Positions 10,633 to 22,600 of a stretch of DNA of 64,000 nt are shown piece by piece. Position 1 is the first letter of the stretch. The number at the start of each line of letters is the position of its first letter. The stretch comes from Colius striatus. Lineage: Eukaryota > Chordata > Aves > Coliiformes > Coliidae. The DNA is taken from assembly GCF_028858725.1 (NCBI RefSeq), contig NC_084790.1, forward strand, positions 84,879,506 through 84,943,505. The letters run 5' to 3'. The notes under the pieces are model-generated. The model saw only the letters and a list, made by a program, of their open reading frames with translations, had not been told where the DNA came from and ran no database searches. The position numbers and the translations under genes are program-made.

Positions 10633-12572
10633 AAACCCTTCCCCTGATGGCAGGGACAGGAAGAGCAAGTGCCCTCAACATTGGGTCACCTCCTGAGCCA
10701 AGCAACTTTCCCATGCAGTAGAAGTTTCTTCTCATAGCTGCTACAGGGACGGCAGTGAGAGATTCAGAGTTTGGCTGCCGTGCCATCATCCCAGAGGCGA
10801 GTTCTGAGGGAAAGCAGGGATGCCTCAGGAGCACATTTCGGGGCCCTGTGGCTGGCAGGCCATGCAGACTGCTCTGGGGTGTCCATGGGAGCGTTTGCCC
10901 ACCCGGCAGCACCACACTGCAGAGCCGCAGGGAGAGCTGACGGGAGCTCCGGGCTGCTCCTCCCGGCACCCCGCCCCTAGCAGCTAAAGCTTGCACTAGG
11001 TGTGTGGACACAGCCCCACAGCGTGCCCTGTGGGCTGGAGTGCAGATAGCATCTGGCTCTCTTGTCCTGGCAAGAAGATTGTCTTCCTTTATAAGGCTGC
11101 AAACCAGATGCCAATGACGCGCTGTTGCCATCCGGTGGAGGCAAGGATGTCAAGAGGGAAGGTGTTGACACAAGCTGCCTTTGGGGAAGATGGCACAGAG
11201 CGGCACCCCTAGTTCAAGAGGCTGTCTGAGTTTAGCAGTTTATCCTGTTCCCAGGCTCCGGGCCAGGGTAAATTGGCTGCAGCGTACTTTGGGAATGAGG
11301 ATTTTGCCTCCAGGAGAAAAAGAGCTTAGCACAGCTCTGCAAGAGTCCCCCTTAAGCTCATACACACAAAGGGATGGGTGCCAGTTCCTCAGATGGGCTT
11401 GTTGCTGGCCTTCCCTGCGTGTAGCAGAAGCTGCTGCTAGCAGGTACGATCACGAGATACAGATGTGGGGGCAGAAGCGGGTAGAGAGGGAGGAGGGGCC
11501 CATGGGTTTGGTTTGCTTACAAGAAACAGCTTGAGTTGATTGCATGGCATCTCCCTGATGGGGAGGAGAGGAAGGCAGAGACTAGGGTGACTACTCTGCT
11601 CAGAGCTTTGGGAAGACAGGCCCGAGTTCCCCACCCTGCCAAGTGTTTTAGTGCATCACACGGTATCTGGGAACAATCAGAGCACAAACAGCCTCAGCCC
11701 AACACCCTGCCCAGCCCATGCTGCCCTGGATGTATCCCTGCCCCTGGGTCTGAGTGGGGGATGAGGCAGGAGCCAGCTGAGGGCTGCCCTAGCTAAGAAG
11801 TCCTGGAGGGGTTTCTGTGATCTCTGTCCAGCTGCTTTGCCCAGGAGTCCTTCAGCTTTCAGGACTGTTTGCACTGCAAGGCAAAGAGTGAGTTAGAACA
11901 GGCACCACAATGGAGTCTCATGACCCACATGGCTCCTGTCCTCACTGGAGAGGAGTGTGGCTGCAGCTCCAGCCCATGGGCCTCTGATTTGCCTAAGCAA
12001 TGGTGTGCTGTGTCAGCTGAGATGTTTGAGGCCATCTCTGGCCTTGCCACCACTCCATGACATGTCTCCTGTGAGCCCTGTGTCACACCCACCAGGCTCT
12101 ATCTCAATGCCATCTCAAGTAGCATTGGAGACATGCCTTTAGGCAACCAAATGGAGCCCTTGACATTCACCCAGCACACGGATTGTCTTGAGATGTGCCA
12201 TTTCTGCTGCTCAGCCTTGAAGTGGCTCTCTGAACAGCCAGGGTGTCTGGATGACAGCACCATGGGAAGGTGGTGGGTATGTTCAGCCACCCCTTTCCAG
12301 AGGGCTCCAGAGCTTGGTCAGGGCAGATGATGGCTCTAAGACTTGGGTTGAGGAAGCAGAAAAAGACTTATTTTTCCCCCTGGACTTTGAACTCCCCCCC
12401 ACACAGATCAGGCATCCCTGTTCCCAGCTTGAGATGGAGTAAGCCAGGATGAAGACCATAAATTATCTCTTTCAGTGTTTTTTACTTAGTGCAAGTGTTT
12501 GCATTTAAATTACATGCACCTTTAGAAATAAAGGATTACAAGTTATTGGAAGTCCCACCAAGTCCAGAGACA
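10633..12572. other. Intergenic, no feature seen
   Basis: About 1.9 kb. The minus-strand frame at 10562-11131 begins in CR1 and reads on into unique sequence, and does not look like a gene. No other feature. Confidence 0.45.
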
Positions 12573-12690
12573 GGAGCTGGGGAAGGGGCTGGAGCACAAG
12601 TCTGACGAGGAGCAGCTCAGGGACCTGGGGGTGTTCAGCCTGGAGAAAAGGAGGCTTAAAGGTCTTTCCCAATCTAAATGATTCTATGAT
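12573..12690 (+). mobile_element. Internally deleted CR1 copy (about 118 bp)
   Basis: The first 80 bp match the CR1 'GGGCTGGAGCACAAGTCTGA' to 'GAGAAAAGGAGGCTTAA' segment. The sequence then jumps directly to the very 3' end 'GGTCTTTCCCAATCTAAATG' plus one intact tail unit ATTCTATGAT. About 300 bp that other copies hold between these points are missing. Confidence 0.85.
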
Positions 12691-12803
12691 AACAATCTAT
12701 TAAATTTCCTTGATTAACAAATTTGCAAACACTACCAGATCTGTGGAGCAGTCACAGTCAAGGTGAAGCACATGGAGCCTCAGATTCCTGATGCACCTCT
12801 TAA

Positions 12804-13780
12804 CATAGAATCATAGAATCATAGAATCATAGAATCATAGAATCATAGAGTCATAGAATCATAGAATCACAGAATGGTAGGGGTTGGAATGGACCTTGAG
12901 AGATCATCTAGTCCATTCCCCCTGCAGAAGCAGGGTCACCTAGATCAGGTCACATAGGAAAGTGTCCAGGCGGGTCTTGAAGACCTCTCAGGAAGGAGCC
13001 TCCACACCCTCCCTGGGCAGCCTGTGCCAGGGCTCCCTCACTGAAACACTGAAATAGCTTTTTCTTATGTTTAAATGGAACTTTTTGTGTTCCAGCCTCA
13101 TCCCATCACCCCTTGTCCTGTTGCTCACTACTATAGAAAAAAGGGATGTCCCAACCTCCTGACACCCACCATTTAGATATTTGTAAATGTTAATAAAGAT
13201 TAACCCTCAGTCTCCTCTTCTCCAGACTAATCAGCTCCAGGTCCCACAGCCTTTCCTTGTATGAAAGATGTTCCAGTCCATTGATCATCTTGGTGGCCCT
13301 GCACTGGCCTCTCTCCAGCAGTTCCCTGTCTCCCTTGAGCTGAGGAGCCCACAACTGGACACAGAACTCCAGATGAGGCCTCACCAGGGCAGAGTAGAGC
13401 AGAAGAACCTCCCTTGACCTGCTGGCCACACTATTCTTGATGCCCCCAGGCTGCCATTGGCTTCTTGGCCACAAGGGCACATTGCTGGCTCATATTTAGT
13501 TTATTGGCAACCAGCACTCCCAGGTCTCTCTCTGCAGAGCTGCTCTTCAACAGGTCAATCCCCAGCCTGTACTGATGCAGGGGGTTGTTCCTTCCCAGGT
13601 GCAGGACTCTACACTTGTCCTTGTTGAACCTCAGGAGGTTCCTCTCTGCCCAACTCTCAAGCTGGTCAAGATCCCGCTGAATGGCAGCACAGCCTCTGGT
13701 GAATCAGCCAGTGCTCGCAGTTTGGTGTCATCAGGGAACTTGCTGAGGGTCCCTCTGTCCCCTCATCCAGGTCGTTGAAC
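12804..13780 (-). mobile_element. CR1 LINE, about 1 kb, with expanded 8-mer tail
   Basis: The left end (12804-12872) is an array of about eight TAGAATCA-type units, the CR1 3' tail in reverse. The 3' UTR and the C-terminal half of ORF2 follow. At the right it reaches the region that codes the reverse-transcriptase palm end (the segment near 13730-13770, read on the minus strand). It is one of the longest copies in the window. Confidence 0.97.
13190..13480 (-). pseudogene. CR1 ORF2 C-terminal remnant
   Basis: A 96-codon open remnant of the CR1 ORF2 C-terminal region (after the reverse transcriptase domain), with the family's Leu/Glu/Arg-rich block ([19 protein letters not shown]). In an intact element ORF2 is an endonuclease plus reverse transcriptase of roughly 900-1000 residues. 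Here only a tail fragment is open, so it cannot function. Confidence 0.8.
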
Positions 13781-14454
13781 AGAAGCTGACTTTTCTGCAG
13801 GTGCCGGGAGACTGCTTACTTCCTTTCCATTTGCTTGCCTAGCTCAGCTCAATCACTTCCTCATCCAGGACTTGGAAGAGAATTGGCAATTGAAATAAGC
13901 AACAGAGGGTGTTTTAATCCCCCAGGGAATGGGGGGGGGGGGGAAAAAAGAAAGAGGTATGAAAATTCTCTGGTTCTAGAAACCTTGTTTCTGGTCACTA
14001 CATACATCTGGTCAAGACAGGCCACTGACAAGAGGACTTTCTTCATTTTTTAACAAACTCATGTTTCCCTTTCTTTTTGTCCAACACATTTAGGGTTTCA
14101 TCCCTGAGAGCTCTAGCTGGGAGCAATCTGTGCCTGTGCTGTTTGGCTCATTCTCCACAACAGGTTGGCCCTCTGCAAACTGCTTTCAGCGGCACGTGTC
14201 TCAGGTCCGTGAGAACCAACTGGAATAAAGCCATCAATAATTAATTTGTCCACTGTACTTTAGTTAAATTCTGTGATTTGGGACAAATGAGTAAACACAT
14301 GTGCCACATCCATTGTTCTGTTATGTAAAACACCCACGCCACAAAATCCTGGAAAAGTGGGTATTCATTTACATGGCGACTTCAACATGTGTTTCTGTCC
14401 CAAGTCATCACGAAACAGAGCTGCGAGGGACCTCGGCTGTTCAGCTCAGCCCTT
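13781..14454. other. Intergenic; G13 tract and AT-rich possible conserved element
   Basis: It holds a run of 13 G at 13931-13943. The 14220-14400 part is AT-rich with TAATTA and CCATTGTTCTG (SOX-like) motifs. No gene or repeat is recognised. Confidence 0.4.
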
Positions 14455-14556
14455 ATAGAATCATCAGAGAATCATAGAATCATTCCAGCTGAAAGACACC
14501 TTTAAGATCATCGAGCCCAGCCTTTGTCCCAGCCCTACACCCCACACAAGGTCACC
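14455..14556 (-). mobile_element. CR1 LINE 3' end, short old copy
   Basis: Tail units (TAGAATCATC, GAATCATAGAATCA) are followed by 'AAAGACACCTTTAAGATCATCGAG', the 3' UTR of a CR1 subtype different from the GGGACCTTTAGAGATCATC type. Only about 100 bp remains. Confidence 0.8.
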
Positions 14557-17500
14557 TGTAGTTTCTGGCCCAGTTTCCACTCGTGTGTTATTACTGATGT
14601 CCAGTGATGGTTGTTCCATGATCTCTGCTTTGATGGTGTACTCACCTCCTAATTTAACTAAACCTGATGTTTCTTTGGAGATCAATGTATTTGATACAGT
14701 TACTGGTAAATGTCATAGGGACGAAAACAAAAAGAATTCTTATTGCCAGCCAAGGTTAAAAAAACCCAAATGTTTCCAAACACTTGAAGATGCTGGTGAT
14801 TTACTGAAACTGTCCCTCGCACCAGACCTCACCCCAAACTACTCACTCACAGACATGACCTGCACAGGGTCTCCTGTTGTAAAATCATAACAAAATTGGG
14901 CTTTTTCTCATCAAACGCTTCTCTAACCCAACAGAAGAATAATTTGTGAAGGAATCCTGACTCTACTCATCGTTCAGTTCATTATCTTTACGATCCCGTC
15001 CCTAAAAACACTTAATGGTTAATAAACCTTAAGGAAATGCAATCTTACAGGCAAATGTTTTGCCTGAGCATCTGCTTCAATTCTGGAAAGGGCTGGTCTT
15101 TTGTCTCTCTAATTGCCTTTTTGACCTTTTCAGAACACAGACTTGTACATTAGCCACAGGATAGCTGCACACAGTCGGCAACACTGAACCCCTGGCTACA
15201 CATCCCCTACAGATGCTCTTGCTCCACAGCTATTTTGATGCTAACCTTTCTGCAGGTTCTGTTGTTCATCCCAGAAAGGCTCTTTAAAAACCCCAAGGAA
15301 GAGTCCTGGCATTTCTAAAATATCCACAGGGAAGCCCAGTGTTGGCTTGAAAGAAATCCTAGTTTTGTGATGCCAACTCTTCAGCCTGTGTCAAGAGATG
15401 AGTGTGGAGCCTCATTTGCATCTGTGAAAACGCTTCGGGAGGGAGCTCAGCATTGCTGCACCACGTCTGTAGGAGACCCTCAGTCCCCAGTGAGATGCTC
15501 TGTGTGGACAAAACTGGGCTACATCTATTTCTCAAGGATGTGTCAGCCTAATGTTATCTTAGGCTGAGCTTGAGCGTTTGCAGCACAGGCAGTGGACAAA
15601 TCTAATCCTGAGAGCGGGTCTGGATGTGTGTTTAGCTGACCACACAGCAACAGTCTGTGTGGCTGCTCGTGGGAGCTGCCTTATCTGGCTGGGAGGAGAT
15701 GATGAGACCATGGGGATGATGAGGCCTTGGGGAGCAAGTGACTAACAGGCAGGAAGGAGGTGAGGTCTTCCTCTGAGGGGTCTGTGCTGGACCATCTCCT
15801 GCAAATTTAACCTACACGCTGATCCTTTCTTACAAAATAGTGCCATGGGGAAGCTGTGCCTTTCTACTCAATGACCCATGGGTTAGTGCACCCATCTGGA
15901 AGTGCTCGAGGAGACCTTGAAGACCCCTTCCCAGCTTCAAGGAGATAAGCCACCTGGCAAGTTGTTCTGGAGTGGTGCTTGTTCAGCTTCTCTCTCTGTT
16001 TTGTATAAATTAATTAACTGACAGAGAGAGGGAAACAGAGGGAACATGTGAGTTTACAGCTCACATGCCTAGGCATCTATCCAGAAGCGGAAGACACAGT
16101 CCCTGCTATTAAGACTGTTTAAGTTGAACAGAAAACTGCACATTACCTCCACAGACTCTGCCCAAGGACCTTCTTTGTACCCAAAGGAAATCAGAAAGTT
16201 AAACCAAAGCTAATGAGGAGAGATGAGCATGGAATTTCCAGGTCAAGAGTGACCTTCTTTAGCATCACTGGCCAGAGATCGGTGAAGCCTGGAGGCCACA
16301 TATCTCAATTGTGGACCTGAGGCCCTAAGTAGTTTCATGGGCTGAGAGTCATCAACGTGGCCAGGCATTTTGAACGCAACTGCCACCTTGATGCCTAAAT
16401 TCAAGCCATGAAACCGAGAGGAAAATTGTTGTTTTCCCAAGTAAGATCCCAGCAGAATATACTCCCCAAGACAGCAGAGCGAGAGAGCAGAGGATTCCTG
16501 GGACAACACCTCTACAACCACATGGGTTTTGGCAGGAGGAGTCATCACTGGCCTTGCCTGTGTTTCCCTGCCACACTTTGGCTGCACCCTCTGTCAGGGT
16601 GTGGGTTGATGTTATCTCTGTCCTCTTGAGCATCAATTTCAGGTCCAGAGGTCCAGCTGGCAGCGATGAGGCGAAGTGTAAATGCAACTCTATCCTGCAG
16701 AAGCTCAGGAGTTCCTGCTCTGAGTGGCAAAGCCGATGTCTGGGGAGTGGAAGGCATGTCACCAGCCTGACTTGGTTGGAAATGCTAATTAATTTTCTTC
16801 CTAGTAGCTAACATGTGTTGACGGGAGGTTCTCTTTCTGTTTAGCAATGGAGAGGTACCTTTGTTTTTTTGCCCAGTTCCTGCCTTTTTGTGTGTGTATG
16901 TGTGTGTGTGTGAAAGGCCCTGGAGGAAAGGTTTGCCCTTATTATAAATATGATTTAGCTGGAGCTGCCTCCTGGCCTTCCGTCAATGGTAGGTCACTGC
17001 AGTGCGAGCCCTTAGACACTGGTGTGTTTAGAGAGCCTTTGTTCTTGTGTTTGGTGAACTGACCTCCATCTGAGAAAGTATCACTCCCTGTCAGAATGAA
17101 GAAACAGCCCGTGGAAAAGAAAAGGAGCAGCCTGACTTCAAAGGGCCGTGGTTCTCTTCTTGTGGCCTCTCCTAACCTGCACACAGCTGAAAAACTCGTT
17201 TGACCCAATTCATTTAAGGCCTCCTTCTTCCCCTCCAACAGACAAAGGCACAAAAACAATGAGTGCATTCAGCTGCAGAAGAGGGAGGGAAACCCAGAGA
17301 CTCAGGCGAGGCTGCTGCTGTACACACCCTGTTCCCACAGGTAAGCACAAAGCTGGAGGAGTGACGGGTGATCTTGGGCAGAGCCAGCTCCATGCGAGGT
17401 CTCCTTGAAGTCAGTGGTGTGTGTGGAGAGATGTTATCTTTTATTAGGCCAACTGGTAGAGTCAGAAAAACTAGACAGGCTCTCAGGCCCACAAATCCTT

Positions 17501-17654
17501 CCCCAGGACAGAGAAATATCTGGGCCACCTGAAGCCAGGATGCTGCTGAGATGTCCCAGGAGAGACAAGGTGGGGTGAAAGGTGGACAGAAGTAAGCAGT
17601 TGGCTAGGGCAGCCCTCAGCTACATGTCTGATGGGTTGGCTTGGCATGAAGACT
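14557..17654. other. Intergenic; TG microsatellite and a splice-like juxtaposition
   Basis: About 3.1 kb with no gene. It holds a (TG)n run at 16889-16912 and an acceptor directly followed by a donor at 17340/17341 (see findings). Open frames on the minus strand at 16243-16762 overlap one another and look random. Confidence 0.45.
16889..16912. repeat. (TG)n microsatellite
   Basis: 24 bp of TG with one TATG interruption. Confidence 0.9.
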
Positions 17655-17979
17655 CTAAGGGAGACCTTAGAGCAACCTTCCAGTGCTTAAAGGGGGCCTG
17701 CTGGAAAAGCAGGGAAGAAACACTTTATCAATGAGTGTAGTGATAGGATGAAAAGCAATGATTTTAAACTGAAAGAGAGGAGATTCTGGTCAGATATCTA
17801 GAAGGTATTTTTTAGTGTGAGACACATTCTCTCTCGATGGCCCTTCCTCGGAAGTGTCCAAGAGCAGGCTGGATGGGACTTGGAGCAACCTGGGCTAGCA
17901 GAAGGTGTCCCTGTTCGTGGCAGGGGGATGAGACTAAATGATCTTTAAGGTCCTTTCCCACTCAACTTGTTCTATATGA
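17655..17979 (+). mobile_element. Old CR1 LINE fragment, plus strand
   Basis: It shows the shared CR1 layout: 'GGGAGACCTTAGAGCAACCTTCCAGT', 'GATTTTAAACTGAAAGAGAGGAG', 'GGCTGGATGGGACTTGGAGCAACCTGG', 'GATCTTTAAGGTCCTTTCCCA' and a worn tail TTCTATATGATC. The sequence differs from the common subtype here and is more decayed, so it is probably an older subfamily. Confidence 0.85.
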
Positions 17980-18930
17980 TCTTGAAGTTGTTCCCTTTCT
18001 TTGGACCAATTTAGCTTCTGACTCGCCACATGACATCTCTGTCATGTGACTGGAATATGACCAAGGATGGGACCATGGCAGCAACCCCTTCCATCAGTTT
18101 AAGCTGCCATGACAAGGTCCTTCAAGGTCATTACCAGGCATTAACAAGGTGCCTGGGCTGGCAGCTGTGACCTTGGAGGTTTCCAATGCCTGATGACATG
18201 CTCAGGAGAGTTATCTCTGCAGCAGAGGTACTAAACCACTCCCAAGCACGGCTGACTGCAGTGGGCAGCCCTTTCTTCCAGCAGCAGCACAACCTCATAC
18301 AGAGAAGATCTCTGGATATTTCTTTTCCCTATTTCTATTTTTAAATGTGCTCCAAGCTAAAAATCCTCAGGTTTTCTTTTTCTTCAGTGATGCATGTGCC
18401 TTCATACCCTCAAGCTGATATTCATCCCTTCCTTCCTCCCTTCTCTTTTTCAAGAGAAATGTCTTAACATTTGCAAAAAGGAACTATTGTTTTTGCAGTT
18501 CAGAAAGGTGAACATGTCACTAGAGCAATTATCTCTGAAACATAACTAAACAGGCCTAATGCTGTTAAGCTTAATAGGAGCTTTGTCGCCCGTGAGCGCT
18601 TTTCTCTTTATTAGCAACACTTTGTAAAGAGCATTGTCTTTCTCAGTCCTTTTCTCAGGCCCTTTCTCCTGTCACTTTCTCATTCCTGCTTTGCTGCAGT
18701 TGGAGGTAGCATTACCTCAGCACAAGCAGATCTCAGCCAACAATATGCCCAGTGTGACACAAACAGCTCTGCAAGTTCCTTGTTGGATGTTGATGATAAG
18801 TAGAAGACCAGATAAAACCAGCAGCAACCAGATAAGCATGGGTACCACCTGCCAGGCATGTGGGAGGGCTTGGTGGCTGATCCAACACAGCCAGGAACAG
18901 GCTAACAACATCCTAAGTGGTTTGAGTTTC
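17980..18930. other. Intergenic; no gene
   Basis: Unique-looking. The 18480-18620 part is AT-rich with CAATTATCTC, TTAGCAAC and CCGTGAGCGC and could be a conserved non-coding element. This is only an impression from base composition. Confidence 0.4.
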
Positions 18931-19650
18931 TTAGAATCCTAGAATGTTAGGGGTTGGAAGGGACCTTTAGAGATCATCCAGTCCAACCCCCCTGCAGAAG
19001 CAGGTCCCACCTAGATCAGGTCACACAGGAACGTGTCCAGGTAGGTTTGAAGACCTCCTGAGAAGGAGCCTCCACACCCTCCCTGGGCAGCCTGTGCCAG
19101 GGCTCCCTCTCCCACACAGGAAAGAAATTTTTCCTTAAGTGCAAATGGAACTGTTTGCATCGCAGCTTCATCCCATCACCCCTTGTCTTACCACTGGATA
19201 CAACAGAAAAAAGTGCTGCCCCAACCTCTTGACACCCACCATTTAGATATTTGTCAATATTAATGAAAGGCCCCCTCAGTCTCCTCTTCTCCAGACTGAA
19301 CAGTCCCAGGTCTCACAGCCTTTCCTCATAAGGAAGATGCTCCAGTCCCCTGATCATCTTGGTGGCCCTGCACTGGCCTCTCTCCAGCAGTTCCCTGTCC
19401 CTCTTGAGCTGGGGAGCCCAGAACTGGACACAGGACTCCAGATGAGGCCTCAGCAGGGCAGAGGAGAGGGGGAGCAGAACCTCCCTTGACCTGCTGGCCA
19501 CACTTTTCTTGCTGCCCCCAGGATGCCATTGGCTTCTTGCCCACGAGGGCACGTTGCTGCTCATGGTCAGTTTATTACCAACCAGTACTCCCAGGTCTGT
19601 CTCTGCAGAGCTGCTCTCCAGCAGGTCAGCCCCCAGCCTGTCCTGGTGCA
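18931..19650 (-). mobile_element. CR1 LINE fragment, about 720 bp
   Basis: It has a single worn tail (TTAGAATCCTAGAATG), then the GGGACCTTTAGAGATCATCCAG subtype 3' UTR, then the C-terminal half of ORF2. It ends abruptly at 'CCTGTCCTGGTGCA', matching the internal sequence of the copy at 38701, so it is 5'-truncated there. Confidence 0.97.
19313..19564 (-). pseudogene. CR1 ORF2 C-terminal remnant
   Basis: An 83-codon open remnant inside the CR1 copy, carrying the same [19 protein letters not shown] block as the copies at 13190 and 38920. Flanking frameshifts end it. Non-functional. Confidence 0.8.
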
Positions 19651-22600
19651 GATAACAGTGCCTGTACTGGGTGTGCAGGTAATACTGCTAGAAAAAGACC
19701 AAGGGACAACGCCAGCATGCAAACTGCACACCTCAAGCTTTGAGGTGGTTCAAAGCGGATTGCTGTGTGTAGAAGACTGTGTTGGCCGTGGATGCCATTC
19801 CTGTGTGACCAGCGCTGAAGAGGAGGTGTTCTGTGTTGCTACATACAGCATGTGTGAACACAGCTAATACAACTCCACAAAGCCTGTACCAGGCTGGTAC
19901 CTCACATCTCCAGTAAATCACCACATATACAATGGCCTTTGTATCTCTGGAAATGAAATTGATTTGTCTCAGTCCTCCCCAAGCACCCAGGGAGACCCTT
20001 CTCATGGAGGAGTCCTCCAAGCTGATCCACACGAATCACACCACAGGAGCCTACAGGCAGAGTTCTTTCCAGGCACCACTGAGGTTCTGCAGGAGGACAA
20101 CATTCTGAGTGATTTTAAGCTTGCACATCTGATAGGCTAGAGGACTGAACACTGGGATTCACAAGTTGCCATTCACCCGTGGAGATGTGGTTTCTACGTA
20201 CATGCTCTACACCTACATCCCTCTGGTTAACGACCACTAATTAGTAGGCTGAAATGCCAGACACTCTTGTGGGCACAGATCATGCATGAGGACAGTTACA
20301 GCTACTCAGCTGTGGTAGGATGTCATTAAGCAGCTCTGCTTAGCTACAGCTGGGCTTTCAGCTTCCTTGCTTTAAACAAGTGTTGGTGTATCACACCTAC
20401 ACAGTCCTGGTTAGAGGGCTGGAGAACTAGGTGAGGGAAGGCATTCTGTTTGCAAATGATGTCTACCCTGAGCAAGGTTTAGGAAGGGGATGCAGGGATT
20501 TATGTCAGTGCTCATGTCTGTCACCTGAAGGTTCCCCTTGGGTCCTGATAATCTGAGGTGTTGTAACTCCTAACTGTTATCAGGCACTCTGAGAACAGCC
20601 AGGGTGGAAAGACCTCCCCCAGCAAGCTCCCTGATGCTGCTCCCAGCTCTCGTTCTTCTGAAAGAGAAATAACCTCCACTCAAGATATTTTCCTCTGGTG
20701 GCAGAAAGATTTGGGAAGTGCACAAGAGAGGCTAATGCTGGCGTGCTTCAAAACCCTGAGCATTGGTGTTGTACAGCTCAGGTGTCTTTGAGCAGCTCCC
20801 ACTGTCTGGGCACAGCAGACCCCCTCCAACCCAGCACACAGACCCTGGGAAGGGCAGCATGGCATTTATCTCTTGGTAAGCCTTTACCCAAGGCCCACAT
20901 GATGACTTTTGGATCCTCATGCCCAGTCTAATTCCATGCCTGCTGCTCCACTGTAGCCTTGTGATTCCTGAACCATATATCACAGCCCATTTATTCTGAC
21001 ACCCCGTGAGTGCACAGGCTAGTGCTGCTCTGCCAGGCTCAGCAAAGGCTTCTAAATATATTAGTGAAGGGGAAAGATCTGGGATGGCTTCCAATTTTAA
21101 CCAAGGTCACATTGGCTAGTGCTGGTGTGCAGCGTGAGGATGTTTCACGCAGCATCTTTCATGTGAGCTCTGTTCCAGCTGCATGCAGCATTTCTGGAGT
21201 GCAGCAGAAAGAAAAGGGAAAGGATGGCAAAAACAAGAAGCCCGGGAGATACCTAAAGTTTTGCTCTGGGTATGTTGTGTAGCTCAGGATCTTTGTACCT
21301 CTGGTTGTTTTTATACCAGAAAAGGAACCTCAAACCATGCTACAGAATCACATTGGCAAGTGAGTGTTACCTAACTGCCTCAAATGGTAGGCTCAGGCAT
21401 AATGTTTTTCAAAGAGCTCAGAGCTTTGGGCCCTTGGATTCATCCTAGCAGACAATTTTCCCATTAAGAGGCAGCCAAATGCTCCAGGGAAAGACACACT
21501 GCAGGAAACAGCACCTGCATTCCAGATTTACCCAAGTCCCTTGATGATGCATCCTAAGAAGAGCTCTCCTCCTAGCCACAAGAAAGGGCTGGGAAAGTTT
21601 AGGCAAGGCCAAGGACTGGAGGTGAGAGACATCACAGATGAAGGTTAGAATTCCCCCCTCTGGCAGGGGTGACTCTCTGTGACTCTCTCCATGGGAAACG
21701 GAAGAGACCTGGACTTTAATTGCAGCCCTGGACTGGAGGAGCATGCCCAGGAGGAGCCAAAAAAAAAGAGAAGACTGAGGGAGAGATGCCTGAATTGAGA
21801 CACCATGGCAAGAGACAGGCTGCTCTGGCTGAGGGCAAGGCTCAGCAGAAGTTAGTTTATGAGCCCAGCCAGAAAGCAGAAGGTTTCACTCTTGGCTTTC
21901 AGTGTGTTTCAGAAGCCCCTTGAGGCTGGGGCAGATTCCCTGTTTCTGCAGCGAGGCAGCAGAGAGCCCTGTGCTCCCTTAAAAGCTGGAGAAGGACAAA
22001 GTCTGGAGGAAGAAGGATCAGGTTGCTATAAATTACCTCTCCATCTTCCAGGCCTCAGTGACTAAGAGCTGTGGTGGAGTCTTGCTTAACCATGATGAAT
22101 GTGGTGTTGGGAGCATCCTGGTGCTCTAGAGTGATGTGTTTTGCCAGGATTGTTCCTTTATGATGAGGCAGAAAGTCCTGTAAGGGGTTAAACTTACCTT
22201 CTTAAAGAAACTCCATCTTCTGCCTGCCTCCCCCTCTAAAGCTGTTAGATATATTTCAAACTGGCAAAGGATTAGGAGTCCCAAAGATGCATTCGTGCCT
22301 TAAGTGGAAATAAGGCGCTTGGCAGAAAAGAAGGACCTTCTCAGTGCCCCAGCACAGGGAAACGCTGTCAGAGGAGGTCTCTGAAACATCAATAAGGCAC
22401 AACAGTGTTGTGAAAGTCCTTGGCAGCAGGACGAGCACTGGGTGGGCTGTGCCATACTCAGGGGTCCTCTAAGGCCCCCTCTTCATTACTAATGGGCTTT
22501 GTCAGTACAGCAGGAGATGTTTTGTGCACTTGCCTTTATTTTCAGCTGCCTTGGGTCAGCAAAACAACTCAGACAGTAGCATTAGAAGTCCTGCATCTCC

